Source: Nonomuraea sp. SBT364 (GTDB lineage: Bacteria > Actinomycetota > Actinomycetes > Streptosporangiales > Streptosporangiaceae). From it: a stretch of DNA of 64,000 nt. The stretch lies in the NCBI RefSeq assembly GCF_001083785.1, contig NZ_LAVL01000004.1, positions 62,001 through 126,000 on the forward strand, in the 5' to 3' direction. The notes under the pieces are model-generated. The model was not told the origin of the DNA, searched no databases, and saw nothing but the letters and a program-made list of their open reading frames with translations. A program made the translations under genes and the position numbers. Shown in pieces: positions 60,313 through 64,000 of the stretch (positions within the stretch are counted from its first letter, which is position 1; every line of letters begins with the position of its first letter).

Positions 60313-61839
60313 TCAGGAGTGGGTGGCCGGCACGAGTACGCGTTCCGGCGCGTCGGCGGGCGCCGCTGAAGGCGGAGCTGCGGCCTTCTCACGGCGCAGG
60401 ACGATCAGGGCCAGGACAGCCGCCGCCAGCACGCCGGCGGCGCTGATCACGAACGCGGACGACATCGCCGTGGTGAAGGCCTCGCGGGCGGCCTGCGCCA
60501 GCGTCGCGTCCCCGGTGGTGAGCGCGTCGGCGATCGAGCGGCGGGCCGCCTCAGGGGCGTCGGCCGGCATCGCGGCGGTGTAGGTACCGGCAAGGACGCT
60601 GCCCAGCATCGCGATGCCGAGGGCGGCGCCCATCTGCTGGATGGTGTCGTTGAGCGCGGAGCCGACGCCTGCCTGCTCCGCGGGCACCGTGCCCATCAAC
60701 GCGGACACGGCGGCGGGCATCGCCAGACCGCCGCCGGCGCCCAACAGGAGCAGGGCCGCGGCCGGCAGGACGAAGCCGTGCTCGGCGGAGGCCGCCGACA
60801 GCAGGCCGAATCCGCAGGCCGACACGGTCAGCCCGGCGACGATCAGGGCCCGGTTGCCGATCCTGGAGCCGAGGGTGGCGCCCAGCGTGTTGAACGACAG
60901 CGAGGCGATCGCCATCGGGATGAAGGCCAGACCGGCCTGGGTGGGCGTGTAGCCGAGCACGTACTGCAGGTACTGGGTGAGCACCAGCAGCAGACCGCCG
61001 TTGCCGATCTGCACCAGGGTCAGCGAGAAGCTGCCGCCGCTGAAGGTACGGTTGCGAAACAGGCCGAGCGGCACCATCGGATGCGCGGTGCGCAGCTCCC
61101 ACATCACGAAGCCGGTCAGTGCGAGCACGGCGAGCCCGGCGGTGACGGCGGTGGCCGGGTGGGCGAGCCCGTGCTGCGGTAGTTCGATGATCGTCCAGAC
61201 CAGGGCGGTCATGCCGACCACCGACAAGATCGCCCCCAGCGGGTCGGGCTTGGTCCACGGGCCCTTGGACTCCGGCATCAGCGTCAGCGCGGCGACGATC
61301 GCCAGCACCGCGATCGGCACGTTGATCAGGAAGACCGCGCCCCACCAGAACCACGCGATCAGCACTCCGCCCAGCACCGGGCCGCCGATCAGCCCCACCA
61401 TCGCGACCGCGCTCCAGGCGGCCATGGCCTTGCGCCGTTCGGCGTCGTCGAACACGGTGATCAGGATGGACAGCGTGCTCGGCATGATCAGCGCACCGCC
61501 GACCCCCATGAGGGCACGGGCGGCGATGAGCTGGACCGGGTCACCGGCATAGGCGGCGACCAGGGAGGCGGCCCCGAACACCACCAGCCCGATGACCATG
61601 ACCCGGCGCCGGCCGTACCGATCCGACAGACCGCCCGCGGTCAGCAGCAGCCCTGCGAACACCAGCACGTAGGACTCCAAGATCCACTGCGTGTCCTGGG
61701 CGCCGGCGCCGAGATCGGCTGCCAGCGGCGGGATCGCCACCGTGAGCACCATGTTGTCGACCACCAGCACCAGCGTGCTCAGGCACAGCACCACCAGGAT
61801 CAGCCAGCGGCGCGGATGACGCCCTTGTGTCGATTCCAT
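60313..61839 (-). CDS. MFS drug exporter (DHA2/EmrB-QacA, 14 TM)
   Basis: A 508-aa multidrug-type H+ antiporter. The ATG at 61839 (MESTQGRHPRRWLILVVLCL) with AAGGG 7-8 nt upstream is preferred over the longer frame. Motif A appears as GGLSDRYGRRRVMVIG, motif C as GPVLGGVLIAW, and about 14 hydrophobic helices are visible. DHA2 members export drugs, dyes and natural products. It is in an operon with the upstream VOC gene and the downstream serine hydrolase, consistent with a detoxification module controlled by the divergent LysR. Confidence 0.9.
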   Translation of the reverse strand: MESTQGRHPRRWLILVVLCLSTLVLVVDNMVLTVAIPPLAADLGAGAQDTQWILESYVLVFAGLLLTAGGLSDRYGRRRVMVIGLVVFGAASLVAAYAGDPVQLIAARALMGVGGALIMPSTLSILITVFDDAERRKAMAAWSAVAMVGLIGGPVLGGVLIAWFWWGAVFLINVPIAVLAIVAALTLMPESKGPWTKPDPLGAILSVVGMTALVWTIIELPQHGLAHPATAVTAGLAVLALTGFVMWELRTAHPMVPLGLFRNRTFSGGSFSLTLVQIGNGGLLLVLTQYLQYVLGYTPTQAGLAFIPMAIASLSFNTLGATLGSRIGNRALIVAGLTVSACGFGLLSAASAEHGFVLPAAALLLLGAGGGLAMPAAVSALMGTVPAEQAGVGSALNDTIQQMGAALGIAMLGSVLAGTYTAAMPADAPEAARRSIADALTTGDATLAQAAREAFTTAMSSAFVISAAGVLAAAVLALIVLRREKAAAPPSAAPADAPERVLVPATHS

Positions 61840-61941
61840 CGAAAACCCTTCATAACGATGTACGCCGCGCGCTCGGGTGAGCGCCGGCCGCAAGAATGAA
61901 TGCCGCCCGCGCAGGCAGGTGGGACGGGCACCGGGCACCGG

Positions 61942-62319
61942 TCAGGCGCCCGCCGGAGGCTGCCACTCGACGAGCTGGACCACGACGCCGTTGGGATCGG
62001 TGAGCCGTAGCACCCACTCGCCCCAGGGCTCCTGCCTCAACGGCTCGGTGATGGTGACGCCCTCGCCGAGGAGCCGCCGCTGCTCCGCGGCGATGCCCCG
62101 GACGGCGAAGGACACGGTCACCTCCGCCGGGCCCTCCCGGTGCAGTGACCCGCCGGGGCGCGGCAGCAGGACGATGTCGGCCGCGGCGTCGTCACGGCCG
62201 AGCCAGACGATGCCCTCGGCGGCCACGAGTTCCCGGAAACCGAGATGGGTGGTGAAGAACCGGCTGGCGGCCGGGATGTCGGCGACATTCAGCGACACGG
62301 TAGTGGCGACGACGTTCAT
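61942..62319 (-). CDS. VOC-family protein (bleomycin-resistance-like)
   Basis: A 125-aa protein with paired VOC motifs: MNVVATTVSLNVADIPAASR, GIVWLGRDDAAADIVLLPRP and LRLTDPNGVVVQLVEWQPPA. The two beta-alpha-beta-beta-beta modules are complete. VOC proteins of this size act as glyoxalases, dioxygenases or drug-binding proteins. It is the first gene of the VOC-MFS-serine hydrolase operon and lies 161 bp from the divergent LysR start. Confidence 0.88.
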   Translation of the reverse strand: MNVVATTVSLNVADIPAASRFFTTHLGFRELVAAEGIVWLGRDDAAADIVLLPRPGGSLHREGPAEVTVSFAVRGIAAEQRRLLGEGVTITEPLRQEPWGEWVLRLTDPNGVVVQLVEWQPPAGA

Positions 62320-62480
62320 GAGGTCATCGCAAGCGTCCGGCGCCGTAGTACCGCGTCGGGATCAATGATCATGCAGGACCGCCCTTCGGTGATGGGTTCA
62401 AGATTGGCCCTGGCCAGGGCGGGGAACAACGGGAGATCCCGTAAGGTCGGTTAACACAGAGGTTTACGAACGGGGCCGGG
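62320..62480. promoter_or_regulatory. divergent promoter, LysR / VOC-MFS-hydrolase operon
   Basis: This 161-bp region must hold both promoters. CGTAAGGTCGGTTAACACAG near 62430 with a matching TTTACG at about 62463 forms an imperfect dyad with a 5-bp core (CGTAA/TTACG) and a T-N11-A-like spacing, as expected for LysR. I could not define the site fully. Confidence 0.4.
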
Positions 62481-63374
62481 GTGGAACTGCGCGACATCGA
62501 GATCTTTCTGGCCTTGGCCGAGGAGCTCCATTTCGGCCGCACCGCCGAGCGGCTCCACGTGTCCCCCGCCCGCATCAGCCAAGCGATCAGAAAGCAGGAA
62601 CGCGGGCTCGGCACCACGCTGTTCGAGCGCACCAGCCGGCAGGTGAGCCTCACCCCTGCCGGGCAGCAGCTCCGCGACGACCTGCTTCCCGGCTACCAGC
62701 AGATCCAGGAGGCGCTCGCCAAGGCCGCCGCGGTCGGTCGCGGCATCACCGGCACCCTGCGCGTGGGATTCTCCGCCGCCTGGTGCGGCGACCTCATCGT
62801 CAAGGCCGCCGACGCGTTCAACGCCCGCCACCCCGGCTGCGAGATCCAGATCCAGGAGCTGCCGCTCAACGACGGATTCGCGCTGCTACGAGGACGTGAA
62901 CTCGACCTCCAGCTCACCGAACTCCCGGTCGACGAGCCCGACATCACCACCGGGCCCACCATCTTCTCCCTCCCGCGCGCCCTCGTCGTCCCGGCCGGGC
63001 ACCCCTTCGCCGGACGCCCGTCCATCTCGCTCGAAGACCTCGCGGACGCTCCGCTGATCACGGTCACCGGCCCGCCGCAGTACTGGCTGGACCTCCACCT
63101 CCCGAGCCACACCCCCTCAGGCCGGCCCATCCCGCGCGGGCCCGCGACCGTCGCATGGCAGGAAGTCCTCTCCCTGGTCAGCGCGGGCAAAGGCGTCTGC
63201 CCCACCTCCGCCCTGGCCGCCGACTACTACTCCAGGCCCGACCTCGCCTTCGTCCCCTTCCACGACGCCCCGCCCTTCGACTACGCCCTCCTGTGGCCGG
63301 CCACCGGACAGACCCCCAAGGTGCGCGCATTCGTCCAGACCCTTCTCACAGTCGCCGGCAACCGTGGCCAGTAG
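62481..63374 (+). CDS. LysR-family transcriptional regulator
   Basis: A 297-aa LTTR: ELRDIEIFLALAEELHFGRT, SPARISQAIRKQERGLGTTL, LFERTSRQVSLTPAGQQLRD and an effector domain from GTLRVGFSA. GTG start at 62481. The first 95 residues are near-identical in design to the LysR at 14904, including the shared QQLRDDL and G-I-T-G-T-L-R-V-G joint. It is divergent from the VOC-MFS-hydrolase operon and is its likely activator. Confidence 0.92.
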   Translation: MELRDIEIFLALAEELHFGRTAERLHVSPARISQAIRKQERGLGTTLFERTSRQVSLTPAGQQLRDDLLPGYQQIQEALAKAAAVGRGITGTLRVGFSAAWCGDLIVKAADAFNARHPGCEIQIQELPLNDGFALLRGRELDLQLTELPVDEPDITTGPTIFSLPRALVVPAGHPFAGRPSISLEDLADAPLITVTGPPQYWLDLHLPSHTPSGRPIPRGPATVAWQEVLSLVSAGKGVCPTSALAADYYSRPDLAFVPFHDAPPFDYALLWPATGQTPKVRAFVQTLLTVAGNRGQ

Positions 63375-63424
63375 CGTCGCCCGGCGGCCATCGCGATGAC
63401 GGCTGGTCTCGTCGCCGAAGGGGC

Positions 63425-63456
63425 TTGCATTCGGTACCCAGGTACAGGTTTATCGT
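63425..63456 (+). promoter_or_regulatory. MerR-type promoter with operator dyad
   Basis: TTGCAT (63425-63430) as -35 and TTTATC or TATCGT (63449-63456) as -10 are separated by 18-20 bp, longer than normal. Between them GTACC-CA-GGTAC (63434-63445) is a perfect inverted repeat. This is the layout of MerR-activated promoters. It lies just upstream of the gene at 63463. Confidence 0.65.
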
Positions 63457-63462
63457 CGAGGT

Positions 63463-63894
63463 ATGACCAACGACCTCGCCCTTGACCTGGGATGGGCGCC
63501 CTCCGCCTGCACCCTGCCCACCGCCGAGCAACCGTTGCGCGTGGCCGAGTTCGACGCCTTGTTCGCCGAGGCGGTGCAGGGCGTGGCGCGGCCGGATCGT
63601 ACCCGGCTGCGCCTGGACCTCGTCTTCAGCCCGGGCAACGCCGCCCGGGCCGCCGAACTGGCGGCCCGGGAGAACGGCTGCTGCTCCTTCTTCACCTTCG
63701 TCCTCACCATCGCCGACGGCAGCCTGGCGTTGGAGGTGGCGGTGCCGCCCGAGCAGGCCGAGGTGCTGGACGCGCTGCACGTCCGTGCCGGCACCGCGAC
63801 AGACACCGCGGCCGCGCTTCGAGCCCGGGGAGCCGAGGCGGGGCCGGCCTTCGAGGGCAGTCGCGCGCCCATCGGGGTGGGGCGGCCGGCGTGA
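63463..63894 (+). CDS. unknown protein of a MerR-regulated operon
   Basis: A 143-aa protein without a known name. Segments LVFSPGNAARAAELAARENG, CCSFFTFVLTIADGS and LEVAVPPEQAEVLDALHVRA suggest an alpha/beta domain. The CC pair in ENGCCSFF is striking next to a metal-responsive-type regulator and could bind a soft metal. It overlaps the MerR gene by GTGA at 63891-63894 and is driven by the MerR-type promoter upstream, so the operon is probably autoregulated. Confidence 0.75.
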   Translation: MTNDLALDLGWAPSACTLPTAEQPLRVAEFDALFAEAVQGVARPDRTRLRLDLVFSPGNAARAAELAARENGCCSFFTFVLTIADGSLALEVAVPPEQAEVLDALHVRAGTATDTAAALRARGAEAGPAFEGSRAPIGVGRPA

Positions 63895-64000
63895 GGCAGG
63901 ACATCGCGTTGCAGGGGCCGAGCCGGCCGTACCTGCGCAGCGGGCAGGTGGCCGAGCAGGCCGGGGTCAACCTGCAGACGTTGCGCTACTACGAGCGGCG
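63891..64000 (+). CDS. MerR-family regulator, N-terminal part
   Basis: Partial: the frame runs off the window. GTG at 63891 overlaps the preceding TGA. After a short N-terminal extension it reads YLRSGQVAEQAGVNLQTLRY followed by YERR, the winged helix-turn-helix of the MerR family. The effector domain is outside the window, so metal or drug sensing cannot be told. Confidence 0.85.
   Translation, partial: MRQDIALQGPSRPYLRSGQVAEQAGVNLQTLRYYER

Noticed and set aside
58763..60583. Plus-strand open frame of 606 codons opposite the serine hydrolase
   Set aside because: Antisense shadow; the minus-strand protein has all beta-lactamase-fold motifs.

Overview
This 64 kb window is very GC-rich, densely coding DNA from a Gram-positive actinobacterium. 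The genes point to a soil filamentous member: an Lsr2 nucleoid protein, an AfsR/SARP-type regulator, an ECF sigma factor followed by a CU044_5270-type membrane protein, NarL-family two-component pairs, secreted RHS/YD and LamG giants, and many TetR, LysR, GntR and HxlR regulators beside flavin monooxygenases. The repertoire resembles Streptosporangiaceae such as Nonomuraea, but no rRNA or marker gene is present to prove it. No tRNA, rRNA, CRISPR array or replication origin was seen.

Layout. 1-300: degraded remnants. 456-6266: an unusual cassette of NAD-dependent epimerase, HD protein, a 456-aa protein of unknown function and an APH-like kinase, divergent from a HTH/TPR-like regulator. 7005-8978: a DUF3140/DUF2945 pair, an HxlR pseudogene, a Tn3-family transposase remnant and a quinone reductase. 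9330-16815: an oxidative/xenobiotic block (two FAD monooxygenases, SDR, beta-lactamase-fold hydrolase, LysR). It leads into a HTH-ClpN-hydrolase operon (15952-17491) headed by a perfect 17-bp inverted repeat. 17902-20740: an LD-carboxypeptidase, an alpha/beta hydrolase, and a scar made of a frameshifted gene and a truncated tyrosine integrase. 20997-25361: ECF sigma operon and a two-component system. 25533-28050: a TetR/monooxygenase pair flanked by transposase 3' ends. 28065-37554: regulators (TetR, second two-component system, DUF5937/ArsR, SARP), a PEP-mutase-like enzyme, a VapBC-like pair and an SDR with an altered active site. 37745-43146: secreted or membrane proteins including an M23 peptidase and a subtilisin homologue without its catalytic residues, then a GntR/VOC pair. 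43599-45799: tiny secreted peptide, Lsr2, RidA, ABM-like protein. 46218-57386: two giant exported proteins (FG-GAP/LamG, then RHS) closed by a strong terminator. 57600-63374: SDR and a serine hydrolase-MFS-VOC operon divergent from a second LysR. 63463-64000: a MerR-controlled operon running off the end.

How the genes work together. Most of the window is accessory: small regulator-plus-enzyme modules for redox and xenobiotic chemistry, arranged divergently. Several operons use 4-nt GTGA or ATGA stop/start overlaps. Two modules, each with a closely related LysR near a beta-lactamase-fold serine hydrolase, look like relatives of one another. Four mobile-element traces (Tn3, tyrosine integrase, two transposase 3' ends) show past insertion and decay. 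The best candidates for undescribed biology are the 456-6266 cassette, the inverted-repeat-controlled HTH-ClpN-hydrolase operon, and the LamG/RHS pair whose C-terminal domain was not recognised and has no evident immunity gene.
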